Below, in pieces: positions 1 to 13,614 of a stretch of 64,000 bases of DNA (positions within the stretch are counted from its first letter, which is position 1; every line of letters begins with the position of its first letter). The position numbers and the translations under genes are program-made. The notes below the pieces were generated by a model that was not told where the DNA came from, ran no database searches, and worked only from the letters and a program-made list of their open reading frames with translations. Source of the DNA: Thauera butanivorans NBRC 103042 (GTDB lineage Bacteria > Pseudomonadota > Gammaproteobacteria > Burkholderiales > Rhodocyclaceae); the NCBI RefSeq assembly GCF_001591165.1, contig NZ_BCUG01000023.1, positions 1 through 64,000 on the forward strand. The letters run 5' to 3'.

Positions 1-77
1 TGGATCAGGCCCCAAACGCCGCTTGCAGGGCGGCGCGGGGGCCAGGCGTTCTCCCCCATCTCACGGAAGTGAGTTCC

Positions 78-104
78 GGGCGGCCTTCGGGCCGCCCCTT
101 TTTT
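78..104 (+). terminator. Rho-independent terminator of a gene left of the window
   Basis: An 8-bp perfect GC stem (78-85 with 90-97) closes a TTCG tetraloop and is followed by C and six T residues (99-104). It would end a plus-strand transcript that enters from outside the window. No coding region can be assigned to positions 1-77. Confidence 0.85.
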
Positions 105-228
105 GCCTTGAAGCAAGTCCAGGTGATGTCGAACGGCACTGGCGGGACCGGCGGCGGGAACCCGAAAATGGCCAGCGAGTGGATTCCGGCCGGCGTGACG
201 AACCGGGTGCGGCAGCGTGCGTGACGGA

Positions 229-259
229 AAGCACCTGCTCCGCTTTGGAACAGGTGCTT
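229..259. repeat. Inverted repeat in a gene-free stretch
   Basis: AAGCACCTG (229-237) and CAGGTGCTT (251-259) form a 9-bp perfect inverted repeat with a 13-nt loop. It lies between the first terminator and the 3' end of the cytochrome b561 gene, which is transcribed toward it, so it could serve as that gene's terminator or 3' stabiliser although there is no T-run. I see no gene in 105-313. Confidence 0.45.
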
Positions 260-313
260 CATCATGGGACAGTGGCAGGCTCATGCGCCATGCTGGCGGG
301 CTGAAGCCCGGGT

Positions 314-856
314 TCAGCGGCGGCCGCTGCCGTGGCGGCCCGGCAGCATTCTCGGCAACACCGGCACGCCTTGCAGCCAGTGCAGGATCACGGCGCCGAC
401 GTGCATCACGATCAGCACCAGCAGCGTCCACGCGAACAGGCTGTGGGCGGCGCCGAACAACGCGTTCAGGGCTTCGTCCGGCCAGCCTGCCTTTGGAATG
501 ACGTAGCCGAAGAAGCGCATCGGGTACTTGGTGAAGCTGCTCGACAGATAGCCGCTCAAGGGCGTCAGCACGAGCAGCAGGTAGACGGCACGATGGCCGT
601 AGCGCGCGAGGCGCTGCTGCAGCGTGCTCAGGCGCTCGTCCGCCGGTGGCGGATGCCGCCTGCGCCAGGCCAGGCGCAGCAGGAGCAACAGGAAGGCGGT
701 GATGCCGAGCGACTTGTGCAGGGCGATCGTGGAACTGCGCTCGGGCCCGCTGGGCAGACCATCGATGGACAGGCCGATGAAGATCAGGACGGCGATCAGA
801 ATCGCGTGGACCCAGTGCAGCGCGATTGCGCCCGGGTCATAGCGTGCGGGGATCAT
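314..856 (-). CDS. Cytochrome b561 (CybB-type membrane dihaem cytochrome)
   Basis: The 180-residue product has four hydrophobic helices, the usual length for bacterial b561. Histidines suited to haem ligation sit in helix 1 (near residue 14, in ALHWVH), before helix 2 (ALHKSLG), and in the last helix (VMHVGAVILHW). Family members pass electrons between quinone and soluble or periplasmic partners. It lies downstream of the PedF-type cytochrome c gene on the same strand with a gap of about 100 bp, so the two may share a transcript and pass electrons from a periplasmic dehydrogenase. A strong AAGGAG Shine-Dalgarno precedes the ATG but sits in the loop of a 9-bp hairpin. The physiological substrate is not evident. 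Confidence 0.85.
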   Translation of the reverse strand: MIPARYDPGAIALHWVHAILIAVLIFIGLSIDGLPSGPERSSTIALHKSLGITAFLLLLLRLAWRRRHPPPADERLSTLQQRLARYGHRAVYLLLVLTPLSGYLSSSFTKYPMRFFGYVIPKAGWPDEALNALFGAAHSLFAWTLLVLIVMHVGAVILHWLQGVPVLPRMLPGRHGSGRR

Positions 857-909
857 GGGGGGCGTCTCCTTGTGACGACGCCCCCTGCCGCGGATCGGGC
901 GGCAGGGGG
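857..909 (-). promoter_or_regulatory. Two mutually exclusive hairpins over the b561 ribosome-binding site
   Basis: In the minus-strand mRNA, an 11-bp stem (899-909 with 881-891, 7-nt loop) and a 9-bp stem (877-885 with 858-866, loop holding AAGGA) both need the G-run read from 881-885. They cannot form together. The second hairpin places the Shine-Dalgarno in its loop and its closing strand directly against the ATG. Control of translation by alternative pairing is an inference. Confidence 0.4.
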
Positions 910-956
910 CGGCTGGGGCGCACGGCGAATGTCCGGGCGGCGAGGCCCGGTCACGA

Positions 957-1418
957 TCACTCTTCGGCGACGGTCTCCAGCCAGGCGCGAATCGCCCACA
1001 TGGCCTCCTGGGACAGGATACCCTCGAACGGCGGCATATAGACCCGGCCGTCGCGGGTGGCGCCGTGGCGGATGCGCTGCATGAAGATTTCGTCGCCCTC
1101 GGCGTCGTTCGGCAGGGAGCGCAAGTCGGGCGCGATGCCGCCCGAGACGGCGCCGAGGCCGTGACAGCGGGCGCAGTTCTGGTTGAATGCCGAGTCGCCG
1201 ATGCGGATGGCGTCCTTGTCTTCGCTGTAGGGGTTGCGCTCCAGCCAGGCGTCGCCGAGCGGCTTCAGGGCGGAGACGTCGACGGCCTGGGGAACGACGT
1301 CGCCGTGCGCGCAGGCCAGCGACGCGCTGCCGGCGAGCAGCAGTGCGAGCGCTGCCTTGCGCAGGGGCTGGAATCTCGTCTCCTCGTTGTATTTGCTTTT
1401 CACTTTGCAGTTCCTCAT
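957..1418 (-). CDS. pedF: Cytochrome c-550, PedF type
   Basis: A secreted monohaem cytochrome c. After a basic N-terminus and hydrophobic signal segment (ALALLLAGSASLACA) the mature part begins HGDVVPQAVD, which I recognise from PedF, the cytochrome found with PQQ-dependent alcohol dehydrogenases of pseudomonads. The haem site is CARCH, and the methionine region (YMPPFEG, then SQEAMWAIRAWLE) follows at the C-terminus. An in-frame ATG at 1493 must be discounted because it lies inside the sigma54 promoter at 1477-1492. The ATG at 1418 is used here; a GTG about eight codons further in (VKSKYN) is also possible. It likely accepts electrons from a periplasmic quinoprotein whose gene is not in this window. 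Confidence 0.82.
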   Translation of the reverse strand: MRNCKVKSKYNEETRFQPLRKAALALLLAGSASLACAHGDVVPQAVDVSALKPLGDAWLERNPYSEDKDAIRIGDSAFNQNCARCHGLGAVSGGIAPDLRSLPNDAEGDEIFMQRIRHGATRDGRVYMPPFEGILSQEAMWAIRAWLETVAEE

Positions 1419-1476
1419 GACTGGTGTCGGGATGTATCGATTTCGATGCACCGGCGGATCCGGTTGATGGGAACTC

Positions 1477-1492
1477 TGCAAGCGGTGTGCCA
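1477..1492 (-). promoter_or_regulatory. Sigma54 promoter (-24/-12) for the cytochrome c gene
   Basis: TGGCACACCGCTTGCA on the minus strand fits the TGGCAC-N5-TTGCW consensus with correct GG to GC spacing. Predicted transcription begins near 1465, about 47 nt before the ATG at 1418. Confidence 0.75.
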
Positions 1493-1512
1493 TGGCGGCT
1501 TGCGCCGTTGTG

Positions 1513-1528
1513 TGGCAAGGAACTTGCT
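1513..1528 (+). promoter_or_regulatory. Sigma54 promoter (-24/-12) for the activator gene
   Basis: TGGCAAGGAACTTGCT has the GG and GC elements 10 nt apart as sigma54 requires, with one departure from TGGCAC. It points at the activator gene, whose ATG is about 115 bp downstream, and lies only 20 bp from the opposite-facing promoter of the cytochrome gene. This suggests autoregulation. Confidence 0.6.
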
Positions 1529-1644
1529 CTCACACAGGGCATGGCCCCGGCGGCGGTTGCTGCAATTCGAGGCAGGTGCTAAGTTTTGGGACAGCCCGCA
1601 TCAAAAAAATATGACCGAGCGGGAAAACGAGGAGGAGACAGGCA

Positions 1645-3681
<2,037 letters not shown>

Positions 3682-3700
3682 ACCCGGACCGTTGACGAAG

Positions 3701-3727
3701 CGAAGCCGGCCTCGTGGGCCGGCTTCG
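3701..3727. terminator. Hairpin between convergent genes
   Basis: CGAAGCCGGCC and GGCCGGCTTCG form an 11-bp stem around TCGTG, between the stop of the sigma54 activator and the stop of convergent leuA. There is no T-run on either strand, so it is only terminator-like. Confidence 0.5.
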
Positions 3728-3756
3728 CGGTTGATGGAGACGAGGCGGGCTGGCCG

Positions 3757-5469
3757 TCAGGCGGCGCGTGCTGCCGGTTCGGTGTCGAATGCCGGCTGCA
3801 GGCGATTGACGCCGCTGACGATGGCGCGGATCGAGGCGGTGATGATGTTGCCGTCGATGCCGACGCCGTAGCGGTCGCCGCCGTTGTCGCCGGCCTGCAT
3901 CAGTTCGACGAAGGCGCAGGCCTGGGCATTGCCGCCGTCCTCGCTCGCGGTGATCGAGCGTTCCTCGTAGCTGCGCACCTGCACGTCGATGCCGGCGCCG
4001 CGCAGTGCGTGCACCGCGGCGTCGATCGGGCCGTTGCCTTCGCCGACGAGCAGGTGGCGGGTGCCGCCGGTCTCGACCACGAGGCGGATGCCCTGGGCTG
4101 CGCCGTGCTCGAACAGGTGGTGCTCGACGTAGCGCACCGGCGAAGCGGAATCGACGTAGGTGCTGCGGAAGAGCTCCCACAAGGCCTCGGCCGACATCTC
4201 GCCGCCGGTGGCGTCCGTCACCTGCTGCACTTCGCGCGAGAATTCCACCTGGAGCCGGCGCGGCATGACGATGCCGTACTCGGTCTCGAGCAGGTAGGCG
4301 ATGCCGCCCTTGCCCGACTGGCTGTTGACGCGGATCACCGAGTCGTAATTGCGGCCGACGTCGGCGGGGTCGATCGGGAGGTAGGGCACGTTCCACTGGG
4401 CGCCGGCCTTTTGGGCGGCGAATCCCTTCTTGATGGCGTCCTGGTGGGAGCCGGAGAAGGCAGTGAACACGAGATCCCCCACATAGGGGTGGCGTGGGTG
4501 GATGGGCAACTGGTTGCAGTATTCGACGGTGCGGGCGATGGCGTTGATGTCGGAGAAGTCGAGCTCCGGATGCACGCCCTGGGTATAGAGGTTGAGCGCG
4601 AGGGTGACGAGGTCGACGTTGCCGGTGCGCTCGCCGTTGCCGAACAGGCAGCCTTCGACGCGGTCGGCGCCGGCCATGATGCCGAGTTCGGCCGCGGCGA
4701 CGCCGGTGCCGCGGTCGTTGTGCGGGTGGAGGCTGAGCACGACGCTGTCGCGGCGGGCGAGCTTGCGGTGCATCCACTCGATCTGGTCGGCGTAGATGTT
4801 GGGCGTCGATACTTCGACCGTGGCCGGGAGGTTGAGGATGACCTTGTCGTCCGGCGTCGCGCCCCATTCGGCGGTGACGGCATCGCAGATTTCCCTGGCG
4901 AAGTCGAGTTCGGTGGCGGTGAAGGTCTCCGGGCTGTATTCGAGCGAGATGCGGGTGCCGCATTCGGCTTCGATCTCGGCAGCGATCTGCTTGATGAGGC
5001 GTACCGCCGATACGGCGAGCTCGACGACCTGCGGCCTGTCCATGCCGAACACCACTTCGCGGAAGGTCGGCGAGGTGGCGTTGTAGACGTGGACGATGGC
5101 GCGCCTGGCGCCGCGCACCGAATCCATGGTGCGGCGGATGAGGTCTTCGCGCGCCTGGGTGAGCACCTGAATGGTGACGTCCTCGGGCACGTGGCCGCCT
5201 TCGATGAGATGGCGGACGAAGTCGAAGTCGGTCTGCGACGCGGCCGGGAAGCCGACTTCGATTTCCTTGAAGCCGATGTCGCAGACGGTGCGGAACATGC
5301 GCATCTTGCGCTCGACGCTCATCGGCTCGAACAGCGCCTGGTTGCCGTCGCGCAGGTCGGTGCTCATCCAGATCGGCGCCTTGTCGATGGTCTTGCCCGG
5401 CCATTGGCGGTCGGCAAGCTGGACGGCGGGAAAGGGACGGTACTTGGCGGCGGGGTTCTGAAGCATCAT
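3757..5469 (-). CDS. leuA: 2-isopropylmalate synthase (leucine biosynthesis)
   Basis: Catalyses the first committed step of leucine synthesis: acetyl-CoA plus 2-oxoisovalerate gives 2-isopropylmalate. At 570 residues it is the longer form of LeuA. The catalytic barrel shows [15 protein letters not shown] near the N-terminus and the metal-binding HPHNDRGTG motif. The C-terminal third holds the allosteric domain region that binds leucine in this family. An in-frame ATG at 5523 exists, but the ATG ATG pair at 5469/5466 has a GAGGA site just upstream and gives the usual beginning [13 protein letters not shown]. The gene is divergent from an Lrp-type regulator across about 170 bp, a natural candidate for its control. 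Confidence 0.93.
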   Translation of the reverse strand: MMLQNPAAKYRPFPAVQLADRQWPGKTIDKAPIWMSTDLRDGNQALFEPMSVERKMRMFRTVCDIGFKEIEVGFPAASQTDFDFVRHLIEGGHVPEDVTIQVLTQAREDLIRRTMDSVRGARRAIVHVYNATSPTFREVVFGMDRPQVVELAVSAVRLIKQIAAEIEAECGTRISLEYSPETFTATELDFAREICDAVTAEWGATPDDKVILNLPATVEVSTPNIYADQIEWMHRKLARRDSVVLSLHPHNDRGTGVAAAELGIMAGADRVEGCLFGNGERTGNVDLVTLALNLYTQGVHPELDFSDINAIARTVEYCNQLPIHPRHPYVGDLVFTAFSGSHQDAIKKGFAAQKAGAQWNVPYLPIDPADVGRNYDSVIRVNSQSGKGGIAYLLETEYGIVMPRRLQVEFSREVQQVTDATGGEMSAEALWELFRSTYVDSASPVRYVEHHLFEHGAAQGIRLVVETGGTRHLLVGEGNGPIDAAVHALRGAGIDVQVRSYEERSITASEDGGNAQACAFVELMQAGDNGGDRYGVGIDGNIITASIRAIVSGVNRLQPAFDTEPAARAA

Positions 5470-5575
5470 GGCGCGGTCCTCGTGGGCGTGGCGTGATTCG
5501 ATGGACGAAAGTTTACGCGCCATGCAGCGGCAGACGATTGCGTTGTTGCGGTGCGGAAGCGGCTTTTCCGGAGAA

Positions 5576-5608
5576 ATGATTCACAAATTGATGATTAAGT
5601 GAAATGAT
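5576..5608. promoter_or_regulatory. AT-rich intergenic control segment between leuA and lrp
   Basis: Three copies of ATGAT (5576, 5591, 5604) lie in the only AT-rich part of the leuA-lrp intergenic region. Lrp-family proteins favour such degenerate AT-rich repeats, so this is a plausible autoregulatory and leuA control site. I could not pick out a clear -35/-10 pair. Confidence 0.3.
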
Positions 5609-5639
5609 CTGCCGAACCGGGCAGATTCAGGAGCCGATC

Positions 5640-6110
5640 ATGCAACTCGACCGCTACGACCGCCAGATTCTGGAAGTGCTGCAACAGGACGGCCGCATCA
5701 GCAACCAGGACCTCGCCGACCGCATCAGCCTGTCGCCTTCGTCCTGCCTGCGGCGGCTGCGGGCGCTGGAGGAGTCCGGCCTGATCCTCGGCTACCGAGC
5801 GCTGCTCGACGCGAAAAAGCTCGGCCTGTCGCTGATGGCCTTGATCCACATCTCGATGGACCGCCACACCCCCGAGCGTTTCACGCACTTCGAAAGCGAG
5901 GTGGCGAAGATTCCGCAGGTGCTGGAATGCCTGCTGATCACCGGCCAGGATGCCGACTACCAGTTGAAGGTGATCGTCTCCGACATGGACGGCTACCAGG
6001 AACTGCTGCTCAACCGCATCACCCGCATCCCCGGCGTCACCGGCGTGCATTCGAGCTTCGTGCTGCGGCGGGTGATCGACAACACCGCGATTCCGGTGCA
6101 CGCAGGTTGA
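5640..6110 (+). CDS. Lrp/AsnC-family transcriptional regulator
   Basis: A 156-residue one-component regulator. The N-terminal winged helix-turn-helix runs from LDRYDRQILEVLQQDGRIS to SLSPSSCLRRLRALEESG. The C-terminal RAM domain (from about residue 65) has the VLECLLITGQDADYQLKV stretch that forms the amino-acid-binding dimer interface in the family. The ATG at 5640 has an AGGAG site 6 nt upstream; an upstream in-frame ATG at 5604 lies before that site and is rejected. Being divergent from leuA it may sense leucine or another amino acid, but the ligand cannot be read from sequence. Confidence 0.9.
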   Translation: MQLDRYDRQILEVLQQDGRISNQDLADRISLSPSSCLRRLRALEESGLILGYRALLDAKKLGLSLMALIHISMDRHTPERFTHFESEVAKIPQVLECLLITGQDADYQLKVIVSDMDGYQELLLNRITRIPGVTGVHSSFVLRRVIDNTAIPVHAG

Positions 6111-6160
6111 GTGCAGCTCCCGGAGCACGATTTCCCATGTCCTGGGAGGATTGCTAGAAT

Positions 6161-6955
<795 letters not shown>

Positions 6956-6957
6956 GC

Positions 6958-7644
6958 ATGGCGGTGCTCGACGACGGTGCCTGGCAGGCGATCCGGCTCA
7001 CGCTCGAACTGGCGAGCCTGACGACGGTACTGCTGTTGATCATTGCGACGCCGCTGGCATGGTGGCTGTCGCAGACGCGCTCGAAGTGGCGGGCGCCGAT
7101 CGGTGCCCTCGTCACGCTGCCGCTGGTGCTGCCGCCGACCGTGCTGGGCTTCTACCTGCTGGTGCTGATGGGGCCGCAGGGTCCGCTCGGGCAACTGACC
7201 CTGGCGCTGGGCTGGGGCACGCTGTCCTTCACTTTCACCGGGCTGCTGATCGGTTCGATCGTGTTCTCGCTGCCTTTCGCGGTGCAGCCGATCCAGCACG
7301 CCTTCGAGGCCATCGGCCCGCGGCCGCTCGAAGCGGCCGCCACGCTGCGCGCCAGCCCGCTCGACGCCTTCTTCACCGTCGCGCTGCCGCTGGCGCGGCC
7401 CGGCCTGCTGACCGCCTCCATCCTCAGCTTTGCCCACACGGTCGGCGAGTTCGGCGTGGTGCTGATGATCGGCGGCAACATTCCGGGCCAGACCCGCGTG
7501 GTGTCCACCCAGATCTACGGCCACGTCGAGGCGATGGAATACGCCCAGGCGCACTGGCTGGCGGGCGGCATGGTGGCGTTCTCGTTCGTGATCCTGCTGA
7601 GCCTGTCCCTGCTCAGGCGCAGTGGCGGGGGTTTCATGCGATGA
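6958..7644 (+). CDS. modB: Molybdate ABC transporter, permease
   Basis: A 228-residue inner-membrane protein with about five transmembrane helices. The cytoplasmic EAA loop that docks on the ATPase is visible as [20 protein letters not shown], followed by ARPG. It follows modA by 2 nt and its stop overlaps the modC start (ATGA), indicating translational coupling. Confidence 0.93.
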   Translation: MAVLDDGAWQAIRLTLELASLTTVLLLIIATPLAWWLSQTRSKWRAPIGALVTLPLVLPPTVLGFYLLVLMGPQGPLGQLTLALGWGTLSFTFTGLLIGSIVFSLPFAVQPIQHAFEAIGPRPLEAAATLRASPLDAFFTVALPLARPGLLTASILSFAHTVGEFGVVLMIGGNIPGQTRVVSTQIYGHVEAMEYAQAHWLAGGMVAFSFVILLSLSLLRRSGGGFMR

Positions 7645-8747
7645 GCGCGGAGATGGAAGCCGGTGCGGACATGAACCGGGTGCGGCTTGCCCTGGCGCGG
7701 TCGGAATTTGCCGTCGACGTCGATCTGGATCTGCCGGCGCGCGGCATCACGGTGCTGTTCGGCGCTTCGGGTTCGGGCAAGACCACCGTGCTGCGCTGCG
7801 TCGCGGGGCTGGAGCGTGCGAGCGAGGGCTTCGTCCGCATCGGCGGCGAAGTCTGGCAGGACGATGCGAACGGCGTGTTCCTGCCGACCTGGCGCAGGTC
7901 GCTCGGCTACGTGTTCCAGGAATCCAGCCTGTTCGAGCACCTGGATGCGCGGCGCAACCTCGAATACGGCCTGCGCCGCGCCAGGATGCCGGGCGGCAGG
8001 GAGGCGCTGGAGGAGGCGATCGAACTGCTCGGCATCCGCGCGCTGCTGGCGCGCCGGCCCGCCCAGCTGTCCGGCGGCGAGCGCCAGCGCGTGGCCATCG
8101 CCCGCGCCTTGGCGACGCGTCCGCGCCTGCTGCTGCTGGACGAGCCGCTGGCCTCGCTCGACCTGCCGCGCCGGCGCGAGATCATGCCCTGGCTCGAGCG
8201 CCTGCGCGACCAGCTTGCCGTGCCGATGCTGTACGTCACCCATTCGGTGGACGAACTGAGCCGGCTGGCCGACCAGGTCGTGGTGCTGGAGCAGGGACGG
8301 ACGTTGGCGGTGGGACCGGTCGGCGAGGTGCTGGCGCAGGGTGACCTGCCGGTGCTGGCCGGCGAAGACGCGGCGGCGGTGATCGAAGGCGTCGTCGGCG
8401 AGCGCGATGCGCACTGGCACCTCGCCCGCGTGCGGCTCGACGGCGAGGACGGCATCTTCGTGCGCGACGGCGGGCAGGCGGTGGGCGCGCGGGTCCGCAT
8501 GCGCGTGCTGGCGCGCGACGTCAGCCTGGCGCTGGAGGAGCCGCAGCGCAGCAGCATCCAGAACCGCCTGCACGGCATCGTCGAAGCGGTGATGGAGGAC
8601 GTTCATCCGTCGCAGGCACTGGTGCGGATCCGTTGCGGCGGCCAGGCGCTGATTTCGCGCCTGACCTGCAAGTCGGTGGAGGAATTGCGGATACGGCCGG
8701 GGCTGCCGGTGTGGGCGCTGGTCAAGTCGGCGGCGGTCATAGCCTGA
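7641..8747 (+). CDS. modC: Molybdate ABC transporter, ATPase
   Basis: A 368-residue ATPase. Walker A is GASGSGKTT near residue 45, the signature is [15 protein letters not shown], and Walker B is [12 protein letters not shown]. After the ATPase core the C-terminal part (from about residue 300) holds a Mop/TOBE-type oxyanion-binding domain, as usual for ModC. The ATG at 7641 overlaps the modB stop. The reading frame is open further upstream, but only as a shadow of modB. Confidence 0.93.
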   Translation: MSAEMEAGADMNRVRLALARSEFAVDVDLDLPARGITVLFGASGSGKTTVLRCVAGLERASEGFVRIGGEVWQDDANGVFLPTWRRSLGYVFQESSLFEHLDARRNLEYGLRRARMPGGREALEEAIELLGIRALLARRPAQLSGGERQRVAIARALATRPRLLLLDEPLASLDLPRRREIMPWLERLRDQLAVPMLYVTHSVDELSRLADQVVVLEQGRTLAVGPVGEVLAQGDLPVLAGEDAAAVIEGVVGERDAHWHLARVRLDGEDGIFVRDGGQAVGARVRMRVLARDVSLALEEPQRSSIQNRLHGIVEAVMEDVHPSQALVRIRCGGQALISRLTCKSVEELRIRPGLPVWALVKSAAVIA

Positions 8748-8821
8748 CCATGTTCGACAGGGCAGCAGCCACGGTCGGGAGAGCGGAAGGCGGCGCGCCG
8801 CCCGTCCGCGGTACGGGAAAC

Positions 8822-9931
8822 ATGCACAGAGTCAGCCTCAACTACACGCTTGGCGCCGATGCGGCACCCGCGCTGGTACGCAACCCGCTGCTCGATCTGC
8901 TGCAGGCGGTCAGTGAGCGGGGGTCGATCTCGGCTGCCGCGCGCCAGCTCGACCTGTCCTACCGTCACGTCTGGGGCGAGCTGAAACGCTGGGATGCGGA
9001 GTTCGGCCAGCCGCTGATCCACTGGGAGAAAGGCCATGCGGCCCGCCTCACCGACTTCGGTGCCAAGCTGCTGTGGGCGGAGCGCCGGGCGCAGGCGAGG
9101 CTGCTGCCGCAGATCGAGGCACTGCGCGCCGACATCGAGCGCGCCTTCGCCATCGCCTTCGACGATTCCGCCCATGTGCTGACCTTCTTCGCCAGCCACG
9201 ACGAAGCCCTGATCGCGCTCGGCGAGCAGGCGCGCGCCCGGCGGCTGCATCTGGACATCCGCTTCACCGGCAGCGTCGATGCCATCCGCGCGCTGAACGA
9301 AGGCCGCTGCGAGATGGCGGGCTTCCATACCCGGATCAAGCCGGCGCGTGGTTCGCTGTCGCAGCGCACCTACAAACCGCTGCTGCAGCCGGGGCGCAAC
9401 AAGCTGATCGGCTTCGCCCGCCGCACGCAGGGCCTGATCGTGGCGCCGGGCAATCCGCTCGGCCTGCGGACGGTGGACGACCTCACCCGGCGCGGCGTGC
9501 GTTTCGTCAATCGTGCGCTTGGCACCGGCACGCGCGTGCTGTTCGACGAATTGCTGGCCGACGCTGGCATCGCGCCCGCATCGGTACGCGGCCACGAGCG
9601 CGTCGAACCCTCGCATGCAGCGGTCGCGCATGCGATCGTGACCGGCATGGCCGACGCCGGCTTCGGCATCGAGGCCAATGCCCGGGTGCGTGGCCTGGAT
9701 TTCGTGCCGCTGGTCGAGGAGCACTATTTCCTCGCCTGTCTCAAGAGCAGCCTCGAGCAGCCCGCCGCCCAGGCGCTGCTGGCCCTGCTGCGCATGGAGG
9801 AATGGCAGCGCCATCTGTCCGCCCTGCCCGGCTATGCGCCGATGAGCAGCGGCGACGTGCTGCCGATGACCCGCGTGCTGCCGTGGTGGCGCTTCCGCAC
9901 GCCGCGCGCGGCGAAGCCATCGGCCGCCTGA
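8822..9931 (+). CDS. ModE-type HTH fused to a periplasmic-binding-protein-like domain
   Basis: Predicted molybdate- or cofactor-responsive regulator of 369 residues. The N-terminal winged helix-turn-helix matches ModE/LysR types: ERGSISAAARQLDLSYRHVW, then ELKRWDAEFGQPLI. The remaining ~250 residues do not show the TOBE pair of canonical ModE. They resemble the PBP-like sensor domain (PF12727 type), with DIRFTGSVDAIRALNEGRCEM-like and GLIVAPGNPLGL segments. It follows modC closely and probably acts on the operator at 6161-6183. An alternative in-frame ATG lies at 8750, 2 nt after the modC stop; 8822 was chosen because the recognisable protein starts there. Confidence 0.75.
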   Translation: MHRVSLNYTLGADAAPALVRNPLLDLLQAVSERGSISAAARQLDLSYRHVWGELKRWDAEFGQPLIHWEKGHAARLTDFGAKLLWAERRAQARLLPQIEALRADIERAFAIAFDDSAHVLTFFASHDEALIALGEQARARRLHLDIRFTGSVDAIRALNEGRCEMAGFHTRIKPARGSLSQRTYKPLLQPGRNKLIGFARRTQGLIVAPGNPLGLRTVDDLTRRGVRFVNRALGTGTRVLFDELLADAGIAPASVRGHERVEPSHAAVAHAIVTGMADAGFGIEANARVRGLDFVPLVEEHYFLACLKSSLEQPAAQALLALLRMEEWQRHLSALPGYAPMSSGDVLPMTRVLPWWRFRTPRAAKPSAA

Positions 9932-10006
9932 CACGGGTGGACCCGATGCGGCCGATCCGCGCATCATCACGGCTTCGAGCCACGATGAAGCCAAGGAGAC
10001 TGCCTG

Positions 10007-10804
10007 ATGGACCTGCCGATCCTGACCGACGCCCTGCTGACTGTCGATGACCGCGTCGCCACGCTGACTTTCGACCGCGACGACTTGCGCAATGCCCTGA
10101 CCGGCTCGGCGCTGATCGACGACATCTGCGCCGTCGCCGAATGGATGAACCGCTGCGACGAGGTGTCGGTGCTGGTGATGACCGGTGCCGGCGCGGCTTT
10201 CTCGTCCGGCGGCAACGTCAAGGACATGGCTGAGCGCGGCGGCGATTTCGCCGGCGAGGTTGCCGAAGTCGCCACCCGCTACCGCCGCGGCATCCAGCGC
10301 ATTCCGCTGGCGATGCAGGCGCTGGAAGTGCCGGTCATCGCCGCGGTGAACGGCCCGGCGATCGGCGCCGGCTTCGATCTCGCCAACATGGCGGACATCC
10401 GCATCGCATCGACGAAAGCCAAATTCGGCGAGACTTTCCTCAACCTCGGCATCATCCCCGGCGACGGCGGCGCCTGGTTCATGCAGCGCCTGATCGGCTA
10501 CCAGCAGGCTTTCGAGCTGACGCTGTCGGGCCGCATCATCGACGCTGAAGAGGCGAAACGGCTGGGCATCGTGCTGGACGTGGTCGAGCCGGACGAACTG
10601 CTGCCGCGCGCGCAAGCGCTAGCCGCCCGCTTCGCCGCCCAGCCGCCGAAAGCCCTGCGCCTGACCAAGCGGCTGATGAAGATGGCGCAGCGCATGGAGT
10701 TGAAGGACTTCCTCGACCTGTGCGCGGTTTTCCAGGGCATGTGCCACAACGAGGCTGAGCATCTGGAGGCGGTCGGTCGCATGCTGGCCGCGCAGCGGCG
10801 CTGA
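10007..10804 (+). CDS. Enoyl-CoA hydratase/isomerase (crotonase) family protein
   Basis: A 265-residue crotonase-fold protein acting on an acyl-CoA. The oxyanion-hole region AFSSGGNVKDM and the GPAIGAGFDLANMADIRIA segment are clear. The two catalytic glutamates of classical enoyl-CoA hydratase are not conserved in place: the first is Asp (GFDLA where hydratases have GCELA). At the second the aligned residue is Phe, with Glu two residues earlier (FGETFLNLGIIPG). It may therefore be an isomerase or other crotonase. The ribosome-binding site is AAGGAG. It stands alone between the mod cluster and mnmG; no beta-oxidation partners are near. Confidence 0.8.
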   Translation: MDLPILTDALLTVDDRVATLTFDRDDLRNALTGSALIDDICAVAEWMNRCDEVSVLVMTGAGAAFSSGGNVKDMAERGGDFAGEVAEVATRYRRGIQRIPLAMQALEVPVIAAVNGPAIGAGFDLANMADIRIASTKAKFGETFLNLGIIPGDGGAWFMQRLIGYQQAFELTLSGRIIDAEEAKRLGIVLDVVEPDELLPRAQALAARFAAQPPKALRLTKRLMKMAQRMELKDFLDLCAVFQGMCHNEAEHLEAVGRMLAAQRR

Positions 10805-10945
10805 GTGGCGAACAAGGTCGGGGATCGAATAACCCGCTGTTTGGAATGCGGAATTCCGTGAAACATGGGGGCGAAACCTAGCCCTTCCGGCGTCGACGGC
10901 GTAGAATTCCACCCCTTGTTCACGCCTTGCAGCATGGAGCGCATC

Positions 10946-12867
<1,922 letters not shown>

Positions 12868-12871
<4 letters not shown>

Positions 12872-13536
12872 GCGGACGGCTGCAGGCTCATGCCGCTCAG
12901 CTGGCCGAAGGTATTGCCGAGCTCGGCCTGGTGCTGGCCGATGAGACGGTCGAGCGCCTGCTCGCTTTCGGCGAGCTGCTGCTGAAGTGGAACAAGGTCT
13001 ACAACCTGACCGCGATCCGCAACCCGCAGGAAGTCATCACCCACCATTTGCTCGATTCGCTGGCGGTGCTGCCGCAGCTGCCGACCGCCGGCTGCCTGGC
13101 CGACATCGGTTCGGGCGGCGGGTTGCCGGGCGTGGTGCTGGCAATCGTGAATCCCGGGCTGATCGTCAGTTCGATCGAGACCGTCGGCAAGAAGGCGAGC
13201 TTCCAGCAGCAGGCGAAGATCGAGCTCGGCCTCGGCAACTTCAGCGTGTTCAACAAGCGCGTGGAGCAACTGCGGGCCGAAGACCTGCCGGGCGGCGCGG
13301 CCGACGGCGTGATTTCGCGGGCCTTCTCCAGCCTGGCCGACTTCGTGAGCCTGTCCGGCCATCTCGTCGCCGGCGGTGGTGCACTGTACGCGATGAAAGG
13401 TGTTCATCCGGCCGGCGAGATCGCGGCCCTGCCTGCGGGCTGGCTTGCAAGCGAGGTGCGCGCACTGACGGTGCCGGGGCTGGATGCCGAGCGCCATCTG
13501 GTCGTCATCCGCCGTGCCGTGGATGGCGTGGGCTGA
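12868..13536 (+). CDS. rsmG: 16S rRNA (guanine527-N7)-methyltransferase RsmG (GidB)
   Basis: A 222-residue SAM-dependent methyltransferase acting on G527 of 16S rRNA. Motif I is [16 protein letters not shown]; the [16 protein letters not shown]-terminal helix and [11 protein letters not shown] are typical. The ATG overlaps the mnmG stop, and parA begins about 80 bp later, the classic origin-proximal order mnmG-rsmG-parA-parB. Confidence 0.93.
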
Positions 13537-13614
13537 TGCGTCGCAACATTGAAGTACACTCGGGGCTCCGCGCCATGCGCACAGCCCCTGCAAACGGAAC
13601 AGCCTGATTCGACC

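Noticed and set aside
4009-5496. Long plus-strand frame opposite leuA
   Set aside because: Low-complexity Val/Asp/Gly-rich translation expected from the complement of a GC-rich gene. leuA is complete on the other strand.
10846-10861. Half of a parS consensus (CGTGAAACA) before mnmG, close to parAB
   Set aside because: Only the right half matches; about 11 of 16 positions agree by eye, which is weak evidence. No full parS was seen in the window.
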